Assembly: GCA_001917735.1 (NCBI GenBank)
Contig: MNEO01000079.1
Location: 1 to 12,290, forward strand
Origin: Chloroflexi bacterium 13_1_40CM_68_21
GTDB taxonomy: Bacteria > Chloroflexota > Limnocylindria > P2-11E
Length of the DNA: 12,290 nucleotides
Direction of reading: 5' to 3'
The position numbers and the translations under genes were made by a program. The notes beneath the pieces are model-generated. The model did not search any database. It was not told where the DNA came from and saw only the letters and a list, made by a program, of their open reading frames with translations. Below are positions 1-6,680 of the stretch, piece after piece (position 1 is the first letter of the stretch; each line of letters starts with the position of its first letter).

Positions 1-803
1 CCGGTCAGAAGGCCCGCATGGCCTCCGCCGGCAGCAACGAACCCGGCGAGCAAGGCATCACCCGCGCCGACCGTGTTGATGGCGTCGTTGATCGGCGCCT
101 CCGCATGCAACGCCGCGTCGGCGTCGACACACACGGCGCCGTCCGCGCCGAGGCTGACGAGAACGGCGTCGCAGCCGCGGGCGATCAACGTTTGGGCGCC
201 CGCGACGACATCGCCGAGCGTCGAAAGCGTGCAGCCGACGAGCTCCTCGAGCTCGGCACGGTTGGGCTTGACGAGCGCGACACCGGCCGACACCGCGGCA
301 GAGAGCGCCTCCCCACTCGCGTCGACCGCGACGCGCCGGACCGGCGAGCCGAGCGCCGCCAGCCGCGCGTAAAAGTCGCCGGGCGCTCCCGGGGGTAGGG
401 AACCGCATCCCAGGATCCATGCAGTGTCCGGGACCCCTCCCGCCGCGAAAAGCAATGCATCGACGTCCGCGGCATCGAGCGCGGGTCCGGGCTCGTTCAC
501 CTTCGTCACCGTGCCATCCGCTTCGATGAGGCTCAGATTGATCCTGATCGAACCGGCGATCGGGACGGCGGCGATCGGCGTCGCGTCCGCAAGGAGGCCG
601 AGATAGCTCGTCGCCGTTTCCCCCGCGAGCGGCAACACGGCCACCGTCGCGATGCCCTGCGCAGCGAGGGCGCATGACACATTCAGGCCCTTCCCCGCCG
701 CTTCCGCGCTCGAGCGTCGGGCCCGGATGAGCGCGCCTCGTTCGAGCCGATCGATTTCGACCGTCCGGTCGATGCTCGGATTCGGGGTCACCGTCACGAT
801 CAC
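1..803 (-). CDS. fruK: PfkB-family sugar-phosphate kinase, 1-phosphofructokinase (FruK) type, partial
   Basis: Probable ATP-dependent kinase of a ketohexose phosphate, by family fructose 1-phosphate to fructose 1,6-bisphosphate, in the cytoplasm. 267 residues are visible and the C-terminus lies beyond the left edge; family members are about 310 residues. Seen in order: an N-terminal VTVTPNPSID strand as in FruK/LacC, AAGKGLNV (about residues 35-42, PfkB signature 1), a VNEPGP segment, GSLPPG, KPNRAELEEL (from residue 179), and the anion-hole motif VGAGD with catalytic Asp near residue 249. The GTG start overlaps the TGA of the upstream dehydrogenase as GTGA, which indicates translational coupling as last visible gene of the PTS operon. 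FruK, LacC (tagatose 6-phosphate) and minor 6-phosphofructokinases share these motifs, so the family is firm and the substrate is inferred from context. Confidence 0.85.
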   Translation of the reverse strand, partial: MIVTVTPNPSIDRTVEIDRLERGALIRARRSSAEAAGKGLNVSCALAAQGIATVAVLPLAGETATSYLGLLADATPIAAVPIAGSIRINLSLIEADGTVTKVNEPGPALDAADVDALLFAAGGVPDTAWILGCGSLPPGAPGDFYARLAALGSPVRRVAVDASGEALSAAVSAGVALVKPNRAELEELVGCTLSTLGDVVAGAQTLIARGCDAVLVSLGADGAVCVDADAALHAEAPINDAINTVGAGDALLAGFVAAGGGHAGLLT

Positions 804-2530
804 GCTGAAGCTATCGCGGTGGGTTCGAGGTGCTTGGCGAACAGGACGGCCTCGGCCTCTTGGGTCCACGTCCCGCCCGCGCCGAGTGCCGCGCCGAGTT
901 CAGGATCGGTAGTTGCGAGATCCTCGATCGAGGTCAGCGGAAGACCTCGCAGCTGCGGGAAGATCACGATCTTGCCCGCGAACCGGCCCTCGACGAGCGA
1001 CCGCAGTCCATCTGCGGCGGCCTCAATCCCACCGACCGCGGCGACCGCATGAGCCGGTGACAGCTCGCCGGCGAGAGTCTTTTGAACCACCAGATCCTGG
1101 TCGGCGATCCGCGACCCCGAGGTGCCGGTGTACTGCGCGCCCTGTAGGAAGACCCGGGAGAGGTCGAGCGCCGCGCGCGTCCCGACCGGAAGGCCCGCGA
1201 AGAGCACGAGCATCGCGTCGCCTGCCATGACGCGCGCCGCCTGCGTGACCGCGGTCGCTGTCGGCGCGGTCACCACGACGTCGTCCGCACCGCGGCCCTT
1301 CGTCTCGCGCGCGACGAGCATCGTGAGTTCCTCCTCGCTCGCGGCGGTGGTCATCACGAGTCGCTTGCCGAGCGCCGTCGCGATCGGATCGAGATGCCTC
1401 CTTGCCGTCGCGAGCCGCTCACGGTCGAGATCCACCCCAATCAGGGTCCCGGGTCCATTGGCCATCTTGAGCGCACGCTCGAGGTGCATCTGCCCCATCG
1501 GCCCGGCGGCCCCGATGAAGAGGGCCACGCCGCCGGATCGCAGCTCGGCCCTGTTCCGCGCCTCGCCGTATGACGCGGAGACGTCGGGCCCGCGCGTGCC
1601 CACATACGCGGTGTAGTGGTAGTGGATTCGCCCGATGTCGATGTCGACAGGGCCATCGAGCGGCTCGTCGCCGACCAGGTTCAGGACGCCGCGGAAGGCG
1701 AGCGCATCGCTCGCGAGGGAGACGAACGACGCCGACCTGGGACCCAGAAGGATGATGTCGTCGAACGGCCCGGTCACGTGGTCTCGGTCCGCGACCACGA
1801 CCGCGGCGCGAGGCGCGCTCGAGCGGACCGCTGCGGCGACATCGTCGCGTAGACCGGACAAAACGATCTCGCGCGCGTCCGCGAGCGCCGACCCGAAGTC
1901 ATAGCTGCGATCGTCATCAGGACGTCCCGCAATCCAGGCCCGGCCACCTACAGCCGGCCTGAGCCTGCGGCGCTGGGTATATGCCGCTTCGACACAGGCC
2001 CACGGCTCGGTCAGCGCGGTCTCGGCGTAGCCGAGCTGGTCGCCCACTTCGATGACATATGCGCCATCGTCGGCGGCGAGGACCTCCGGACCAAGAACGT
2101 GATAGCCGATGAGGCCGCCCGGGATCGTGTACCCGTACGCGGTGCTTCGGCCACCCGAGTAGATGTCCGGCTGGATGGCGAGTCGCTGGCCCGGATGAAA
2201 CCTGCCGGCAAGGTCGCTTCCGACCGTGACGACGGTTACCGCGGTCTCGTGACCGAGTCTGGTCGGATGCGTGCGGAGATCGCGGCCGTAGAGCTTGGGA
2301 TGCTCGCCGCCGAGACGGATGAGCTTCACGTCGGAGAAGCAGAGCCCGACGGCGTCTACTCGAACGAGGATCTGATCCTTGGACGGGACCGCGACGTCGA
2401 CCCACTCGGGCCTGCCGTCGCGCCCGACGCTTTCCACGCCCTTCCCGTACACGTTCCAAGCGAGAGTGCGGCTCGGGGCCTTCGGCGGAGCTACGCGATA
2501 CGAGGCGTAGGCCTCATTGACCTCCGTCAT
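800..2530 (-). CDS. Long zinc-type medium-chain dehydrogenase, possible polyol-phosphate dehydrogenase
   Basis: Predicted NAD(H)-dependent oxidoreductase of the zinc alcohol dehydrogenase (MDR) superfamily. At 576 residues it is far longer than the usual 340-420. The GroES-like catalytic domain (about residues 40-190) keeps putative zinc ligands Cys64 (GLCFSD), His94-Glu95 (GHE) and Glu175 (TEPWAC). The four-cysteine structural-zinc lobe is absent. Residues about 195-325 resemble a degenerate Rossmann unit without a glycine-rich loop. A second, intact unit follows with GAAGPMG at 340-346 and acidic residues after strand 2 (VDLD, 366-369), which suggests NAD rather than NADP. The ATG overlaps the preceding gene's TGA (ATGA) and its own TGA overlaps the kinase GTG. 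In this operon it may replace MtlD and oxidise the PTS product. SorE (sorbose 1-phosphate reductase) is a conceptual precedent, but orthology was not tested. Confidence 0.82.
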   Translation of the reverse strand: MTEVNEAYASYRVAPPKAPSRTLAWNVYGKGVESVGRDGRPEWVDVAVPSKDQILVRVDAVGLCFSDVKLIRLGGEHPKLYGRDLRTHPTRLGHETAVTVVTVGSDLAGRFHPGQRLAIQPDIYSGGRSTAYGYTIPGGLIGYHVLGPEVLAADDGAYVIEVGDQLGYAETALTEPWACVEAAYTQRRRLRPAVGGRAWIAGRPDDDRSYDFGSALADAREIVLSGLRDDVAAAVRSSAPRAAVVVADRDHVTGPFDDIILLGPRSASFVSLASDALAFRGVLNLVGDEPLDGPVDIDIGRIHYHYTAYVGTRGPDVSASYGEARNRAELRSGGVALFIGAAGPMGQMHLERALKMANGPGTLIGVDLDRERLATARRHLDPIATALGKRLVMTTAASEEELTMLVARETKGRGADDVVVTAPTATAVTQAARVMAGDAMLVLFAGLPVGTRAALDLSRVFLQGAQYTGTSGSRIADQDLVVQKTLAGELSPAHAVAAVGGIEAAADGLRSLVEGRFAGKIVIFPQLRGLPLTSIEDLATTDPELGAALGAGGTWTQEAEAVLFAKHLEPTAIASA

Positions 2531-2826
2531 TTCGGTCGAGGAAGGTCGGCCGCCTTGAGCACGCGTCCGCCGGGGTCGAGGATCCCGACCTTCGTCCCCA
2601 TCGTGAGCGGGCTCGCGGCGAAGAGATCTCCGGCGTTGATCGCGAGCCAGCGGTAGCCAGGAAGCGGGACGAGCCGCTTGATCGCGGGACCGATCTCAGA
2701 GCCGGTTGCCGCGACGTTGATCCGTCCGCGCGATGCGACAAGGTCCGCCAGCCCGTCCGGATCCGGTGTCGCGTTGAGCGAGGCGCTTATCGCTGTGAGA
2801 AGCGCATCGTGATCGAGACGGGCCAC
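2527..2826 (-). CDS. Conserved-looking small protein of unknown function in PTS operon
   Basis: A 99-residue soluble protein that I do not recognise. The GTG start lies one base after the TAA of the EIIA-HPr gene, with GAGGG six bases upstream, and the TGA overlaps the ATG of the dehydrogenase; this tight packing supports a real coupled gene. The N-terminal third is helical and acidic (residues 1-32). The rest looks like a compact beta-rich unit with a GSEIG motif (42-46), PGYRWLAINAGDL (56-68) and SPLTMGTKVGILD (72-84). No signal peptide, membrane segment or cysteine is present, so it cannot be a Cys-phosphorylated EIIB, and it has no histidine beyond His6. It could be an accessory subunit of the dehydrogenase or of the PTS, a guess from position only. 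An open frame continues upstream to 3114 but lies inside the HPr gene and is not used. Confidence 0.7.
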   Translation of the reverse strand: MARLDHDALLTAISASLNATPDPDGLADLVASRGRINVAATGSEIGPAIKRLVPLPGYRWLAINAGDLFAASPLTMGTKVGILDPGGRVLKAADLPRPK

Positions 2827-2827
2827 C

Positions 2828-3565
2828 TTAGCCCTCAGTATTGCTGGTGAGGATCGCGGCGACAGCCTCGGCGGCGCTCTCCGCATCGGCGCCGCGAGCG
2901 ACGATCCGCACGTCATCACCCACGGCGGCCCCGAGACCGAGCAGAGCCGTGATGCTCCGGGCGTTCGCCTTCCGCCCGTTCGCGTGTATGGTGACCTCGG
3001 CGCCGAATGGACGGACTCGGTCGACCACGTTCGCGGCTGGGCGGGCGTGCAGCCCGTGCGGGTTCGTGATCTTGAGCTCGAGAGCGATCTCGTCGCTGCG
3101 GACCGGATGTCCATTGCCAGGCGGGGTGTCGGTCTCTGTCGCCGTCAGCGTCCGGTGGATCTCGCCGGCGTCCTGGGTGCTGCCGAGCCGGCGGCACAGC
3201 GCCTCGTCGCCGAGGATCGTGCCGAGCCGCGCAAGCACGCGAATGTGCTCATCGGAAGTGGCGGCTAGGCCGATGACCAGGTGCGCACGCTCCTCTCCCC
3301 ACTCGACCCCCTCCGGAAACTGCGCGACGGCGAGTCCGGTCCGCTTGACGAAGTCCCGCGACTCGCTGGTGCCGTGCGGCAACGCGATCCCGTTGCCGAG
3401 ATAGGTCGAGACGATCTCTTCGCGTTGCTGCATCTGCGTGATGTACGCGGAGGTTACGCAACCCTCCGCGACGAGAAGCGCGCCGACGAGGTCGATCGCT
3501 TTGTTCCGGTCGGCGGCGACCGCGCCAACGACGACCGCGGACTGGGAGAGGACCTCGACCGTCAC
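2828..3565 (-). CDS. PTS EIIA (mannitol/fructose type) fused to HPr
   Basis: Cytoplasmic phosphocarrier of 245 residues. Residues 1-145 form a PTS EIIA type-2 domain with active-site His64 in ALPHGTSES and the downstream PEGVEWG segment typical of mannitol EIIA (MtlF). A short hydrophilic linker (146-157) leads to a complete HPr domain (158-245) with NPHGLHARPA, active-site His173 and Arg175, and Ser204 at the position of regulatory Ser46. The HPr part would take phosphate from enzyme I (not in this window) and pass it to EIIA, then to the EIIB encoded next door. The layout recalls E. coli FruB (EIIA-FPr) but lacks its middle domain and carries a mannitol-like EIIA. The GTG start overlaps the EIIB TGA as GTGA. 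Serine 204 would allow HPr kinase regulation if the host has that enzyme. Confidence 0.93.
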   Translation of the reverse strand: MTVEVLSQSAVVVGAVAADRNKAIDLVGALLVAEGCVTSAYITQMQQREEIVSTYLGNGIALPHGTSESRDFVKRTGLAVAQFPEGVEWGEERAHLVIGLAATSDEHIRVLARLGTILGDEALCRRLGSTQDAGEIHRTLTATETDTPPGNGHPVRSDEIALELKITNPHGLHARPAANVVDRVRPFGAEVTIHANGRKANARSITALLGLGAAVGDDVRIVARGADAESAAEAVAAILTSNTEG

Positions 3566-3894
3566 GACGCCTGTCCCGCTTCGGCCGAGACCTCCTCGCC
3601 GGCGACAAGGCTCCGCAGCAGCCGCTCGGAGGCCGTGTTGTTCATGAAGTTGCGGAACGTGAGAACGACCGCGGCCGGCGCGACCTTCCGAGCGCGATCG
3701 GCCAAGCCCTCGTGCGCGACCACGACATCAGTCTCCTTGGGGATCTCGTTGACCGGCGAGTGCACGACGCGGACGTTCAGGCCCGCGTCTTTGATCTTCT
3801 TCTTGAGCTGGTTCGCGCCGATCAGGCTCGATCCCATTCCGGCTTCGCACACGAATACGACGAGCTTCACCTCGTCGGCGCGCTTCACCACCAT
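3562..3894 (-). CDS. PTS mannitol-specific EIIB component
   Basis: Cytoplasmic 110-residue EIIB that carries phosphate from EIIA to mannitol bound by EIIC. The phosphocysteine loop FVCEAGMGSS places the active Cys at residue 16. The following KKKIKDAGL, HSPVNEIP, DVVVAHEGLADRAR and LTFRNFMNN segments align by eye with the B domain of E. coli MtlA. In E. coli this domain is fused to EIIC; here it is a free protein encoded 70 bases downstream of EIIC and separated by a strong hairpin. The ATG at 3894 is preceded by GGGAAGG about eight bases upstream. The open frame continues upstream in EIIC-antiparallel sequence without family similarity, so the internal ATG is the start. The stop overlaps the EIIA-HPr start. 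Confidence 0.93.
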   Translation of the reverse strand: MVVKRADEVKLVVFVCEAGMGSSLIGANQLKKKIKDAGLNVRVVHSPVNEIPKETDVVVAHEGLADRARKVAPAAVVLTFRNFMNNTASERLLRSLVAGEEVSAEAGQAS

Positions 3895-3912
3895 GTGAGC
3901 ACCTTCCCTCAC

Positions 3913-3947
3913 GTCCACCGACCGGCCGGAACGACCGGCCGGTGGAC
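3913..3947 (-). repeat. Intercistronic hairpin between EIIC and EIIB
   Basis: A perfect 9-bp GC inverted repeat (accggccgg 3921-3929, loop aacga 3930-3934, ccggccggt 3935-3943) has an outer 4-bp stem (3913-3916 with 3944-3947) after a 4-base bulge. An alternative pairing joins 3913-3920 with 3940-3947 as 8 perfect base pairs. It falls in the only long gap inside the transporter genes, after the EIIC TAG and just before the EIIB ribosome site. No U-run follows on the transcribed strand, so it is not a classical intrinsic terminator. It may stabilise or punctuate the message and tune the EIIC:EIIB ratio, which is inference. Confidence 0.6.
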
Positions 3948-3964
3948 ACTCGTCAAATTGGAGG

Positions 3965-5047
3965 CTACGCGGGCGCCGGCGCGCTGGTCTGCATCTGCCT
4001 CTGAGCGGTGTCGGCCTCGGTGTCTTCGACCTTGGCCGGGAAGAGGCGCAGAAGCATCGAACCGACCACGAACGAGACCGCCGCAGCGGCAAAGACTCCG
4101 AGGAACACCCCGAAGTGCTGACCGGGTGGCGTGACCGCGAGGTAGGCGAAGATGCTGCCCGGCGATGGCGTCGCCGCAAGACCTGCGTTGAAGGCGACGA
4201 AGATGATGTCCGCGGTGATTCCACCCGCCCACATCGCCACGATCATGATCGGGTTAGAAAGCACGTACGGGAAGTAGATCTCGTGGATCCCGCCTAGGAA
4301 GTGGATGACGATGGCGCCCGGCGCGCTGAGCTTCGCGGCACCTTTGCCGAACGCCGCGAACGCGAGCAGCAGCCCGAGGCCCGGACCCGGGTTCGTTTCC
4401 AGCAGGAACTGGATCGCGCGGCCGTTCTTCGCCGCGTCGATGGCCCCAAGCGGAGCGAGGACGCCGTGGTTGATCGCGTTATTGAGGAAGAGGACCTTGG
4501 CGACCTCGATCGGGATGTCCGCGAGCGGGAGCACTCCCACGTTGATGAGGGCGTGCACGAAGTTGCCGAGGGCTTCCGAGAAGGCATTGAGTACCGGCCC
4601 GATGGCCACGAGGCCAAGGACGGCGAGGATCGCTCCGAGGATGCCGGCCGAGAAGTTGTTTGTCAGCATCTCGAAGCCGGACGGGATCTTGTCTTGTGTC
4701 GCCCGGTCGAACATCTTGATCAGGAACCCGCCGAGCGGGCCGACGATCATCGCCCCGAGGAACATCGGGACCGACGAGCCCACGATGATTCCCGCGGTGA
4801 CGACCGCGCCGACGACACCGCCGCGGTGCCCGTAGACCAGCTTCCCACCGGTGTACCCGATGAGGAGCGGGAGCAGATACGTGATCATCGGCCCGACGAG
4901 CTTCGCGAGAGTCTCGTTCGGGGTCCAGCCCGTTGGAATGACGAACGCCGTGATGAGTCCCCACGCAATGAACGCGCCGATGTTGGGTATGACCATTGCG
5001 GCCAGATTGCCGCCAAAGCGTTGGATGCGCTCCTGCACAGACGCCAC
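3965..5047 (-). CDS. mtlA: PTS mannitol-specific EIIC membrane component
   Basis: Integral membrane permease that takes up mannitol and releases it as mannitol 1-phosphate with the EIIB partner. The 360-residue protein matches the C domain of E. coli MtlA over nearly its whole length by eye: MVIPNIGAFIAWGLITAF, IPTGWTPNETLAKLVGPM, LLIGYTGGKLV, GFEMLTNNFSAGI, FLNNAINHG (His194) and the substrate-region GGIHEIYFPY (His255, Glu256). The C-terminal 25 residues are a polar Ala/Thr/Gln tail where E. coli would continue into EIIB. The GTG at 5047 sits only two bases after AGGAGG, which is very short. The GTG at 5038 has 11 bases of spacing and would remove three residues, so either may be the true start. 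It is first of the PTS genes after the control region. Confidence 0.95.
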   Translation of the reverse strand: MASVQERIQRFGGNLAAMVIPNIGAFIAWGLITAFVIPTGWTPNETLAKLVGPMITYLLPLLIGYTGGKLVYGHRGGVVGAVVTAGIIVGSSVPMFLGAMIVGPLGGFLIKMFDRATQDKIPSGFEMLTNNFSAGILGAILAVLGLVAIGPVLNAFSEALGNFVHALINVGVLPLADIPIEVAKVLFLNNAINHGVLAPLGAIDAAKNGRAIQFLLETNPGPGLGLLLAFAAFGKGAAKLSAPGAIVIHFLGGIHEIYFPYVLSNPIMIVAMWAGGITADIIFVAFNAGLAATPSPGSIFAYLAVTPPGQHFGVFLGVFAAAAVSFVVGSMLLRLFPAKVEDTEADTAQRQMQTSAPAPA

Positions 5048-5072
5048 CCCCTCCTAATCGAAAACGGGCGGC

Positions 5073-5101
5073 ATCATCGAAGCAGCCGTCGGCTGTCACA
5101 A
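5073..5101 (-). promoter_or_regulatory. Candidate sigma-70-type promoter for the EIIC operon
   Basis: On the minus strand a -35-like TTGTGA (5101-5096) and a -10-like GATGAT (5078-5073) are separated by exactly 17 bases, each matching four of six consensus positions. Initiation would fall near 5065, about 18 bases before the EIIC start and just ahead of the AGGAGG at 5055-5050. The -35 overlaps the EIIC-proximal arm of the inverted repeat, as expected for a regulated promoter. The hexamers are weak, as is common for activator-dependent promoters. Confidence 0.4.
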
Positions 5102-5131
5102 GTGCCAATCTGTCGCGAGCGACTTGTGACA
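5094..5131. promoter_or_regulatory. Candidate MtlR operator, 10-bp perfect inverted repeat
   Basis: TGTCACAAGT (5094-5103) and its exact reverse complement ACTTGTGACA (5122-5131) lie 18 bases apart between the regulator gene and the PTS genes. The arms contain half-sites close to those I recall for Firmicute MtlR (TTGNCACA-N4-TGTGNCAA): TGTGACAA at 5125-5132 is a full half-site, and CTGTCACA at 5093-5100 is off by one. Here CACA and TGTG are 24 bases apart instead of 4, roughly two extra helical turns. The binding protein is most likely the adjacent PRD regulator. Confidence 0.55.
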
Positions 5132-5147
5132 ATCCCGCTCGCGCCGA

Positions 5148-6680
5148 TCAGTGCGCCGGTTCTCCCAGGACGCGGCTGAGTCGTCTGACGTCGCGATCGC
5201 GGAGGAGGGGGCTTACGACGACCGATTGCAGGCTGCCCGCTGCTTCGTCGAGCGGCACGGTGCTCACGACGATGTCGGTGCCGGCAAGGTCGGTGGCCTG
5301 CTCGAAAGCAGGCTTCGAAATGACTCTCGTGACCTCGACCTGCGGGAACTCAGCCTGCAGTCGCGAGACGAGGATCCAGGCGGTGGCCATGCCCGCGGGA
5401 CAGACGACTGTGATCCGCACCTTGGGCCGGAGGCGGTTGCGTTCGAGCGATCCCGCGAGGTACATCGTCAGGAAGCCGACTTCCTCGGGCGGGATTACCG
5501 CGTCGCCTACGGGGCCCAGCGCGCATACGATCTCGGTCGCGGCGCGATACACGTCCGGGTATCGCTCGCGCACCTCTTGTTCGAGTGGATTGGTGATGGG
5601 AAGCCCATAGCGCAGCCGGACCCGCAAACGTCGGAGATGCTCGCCGAGGCTTCTTCGAAGCTGGTCGTCTTGGGCGAGCGACGGATGAAGCCGAGCGGCA
5701 GCTGACGCGACGAGCCTCTCGATCACCGCCTGATCGTCCGGGTCGGTCGTAAGGCTCGCGTCGATGAGCTCGACGAAACCCAGAAGGAATTCGGTGATCG
5801 TCGCTACGTCGACCTCGTCGAGGACCAGATCCGCCGCGCGCTCGAGCGCCGCCGCGATCCTCGCGGCGGAAGCGGCGACCGGATGGTCGATCAGCGACCG
5901 CAGCTGACCACTCCGGAGCTCCGCTCGACGACCCGCCCGAACCCGACGGGTCAGGATCGCCAGATAGAGCGTCCCGACGATGGCCATCGAGCCGTTGTCG
6001 TCGCGCGCGGGCAGCTGTTCGGCGAGGATCGCGCGGTGGGTCGGCAAGTCGAGGCCGGTAGCGAAGTCGGCGAGACCCGGTGCCGACGCGCGGTCGCGTG
6101 CCATTCGGGTCTTGTCCCGAATCCCCATCTGCTCGAGGAGGGCCTCGGCCGAAACGGCTTCGAGGACGAGCGCGAGCAGCGCTTTCCGAATATCGAGCTC
6201 ACTTCCACGTACAGCGATGCCGATCCCCGGAAGACGCTGCAGGTGAAGGTGGTGCTCCTCCAGCCAGCTCTCCCCGGCGCGAACGTCGCGACGGACCGTC
6301 GGGCGCGAGGCGCCGAGGTCGACCTCGAGGTCGCTCAGGTGGACCGGCTCTGGCGCCGCATCGAGCAGCGCAGCGAGAGCGTGGAACTTCCGATCTTCCG
6401 TATCGAGGACCCGGGGCCCTGCCGCCGGATCGAGGTCGGTGAGGATCGCGCGCCGACGGCCTTCGTCGCCCGATGCCCAGATGCCGACACCGCGGCGTCG
6501 CATGATTCGAACTCCCGATGACTCGAGGAACGTCTCGACTGCGGGCAGGTTGTAACGGATCACTCGAGGCGTCAGCTGGAGCTCGGCGGCGATCGCTTCC
6601 ATCGTCGCCGGCTTCGGGTCGGACAGCAGGAAGCGGGTGATGCGAGCTTGCCTGCTGTCGAGTGGGACGAGGGCCGACAC
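5148..6680 (-). CDS. mtlR: MtlR/BglG-family PRD transcriptional activator, without EIIA-like domain
   Basis: Transcriptional regulator of 510 residues, presumed activator of the adjacent mannitol genes and controlled by PTS phosphorylation. Domains in order: first winged HTH (about 10-65, AIAAELQLTPRVIRYNL), second HTH (about 112-145, LGASRPTVRRDV), PRD1 (about 205-310), PRD2 (about 315-415, with LGEHLRRL and ITNPLEQEVRERYP), and a GatB-like EIIB domain (421-508) with Cys427 in VVCPAGMATA. Full MtlR proteins are near 690 residues and end with an EIIA-like domain, which is missing here. Of the four usual PRD histidines only His348 remains; Tyr239, Phe298 and Tyr407 stand at the others. His348, Tyr407 and Cys427 match the spacing of Bacillus/Geobacillus MtlR His342, His399 and Cys419. 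The start is GTG with no strong ribosome site. It lies 100 bases upstream of EIIC on the same strand. Confidence 0.88.
   Translation of the reverse strand: MSALVPLDSRQARITRFLLSDPKPATMEAIAAELQLTPRVIRYNLPAVETFLESSGVRIMRRRGVGIWASGDEGRRRAILTDLDPAAGPRVLDTEDRKFHALAALLDAAPEPVHLSDLEVDLGASRPTVRRDVRAGESWLEEHHLHLQRLPGIGIAVRGSELDIRKALLALVLEAVSAEALLEQMGIRDKTRMARDRASAPGLADFATGLDLPTHRAILAEQLPARDDNGSMAIVGTLYLAILTRRVRAGRRAELRSGQLRSLIDHPVAASAARIAAALERAADLVLDEVDVATITEFLLGFVELIDASLTTDPDDQAVIERLVASAAARLHPSLAQDDQLRRSLGEHLRRLRVRLRYGLPITNPLEQEVRERYPDVYRAATEIVCALGPVGDAVIPPEEVGFLTMYLAGSLERNRLRPKVRITVVCPAGMATAWILVSRLQAEFPQVEVTRVISKPAFEQATDLAGTDIVVSTVPLDEAAGSLQSVVVSPLLRDRDVRRLSRVLGEPAH

Noticed and set aside
3913..3947. 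Rho-independent terminator between EIIC and EIIB.
   Set aside because: No U-run follows the stem on the transcribed strand, and termination here would cut off essential EIIB and EIIA.
5092..5108. Sigma-54-like TTGGCAC on the minus strand upstream of EIIC.
   Set aside because: The GG and GC elements are 11 bases apart instead of 10, the TTGC box is absent, and the regulator has no sigma-54 interaction domain.
5094..5132. TGTCACA on both strands at the mannitol control region as possible ECF41 promoters.
   Set aside because: Neither copy has CGTC 15-16 bases downstream (GAGC and TTGG are found), so the operator reading is better.
4301..5179. Long plus-strand open frame of 292 codons opposite EIIC.
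   Set aside because: Composition is almost only charged residues (Arg, Asp, Glu), it mirrors a strongly conserved membrane protein, and it crosses the control region.
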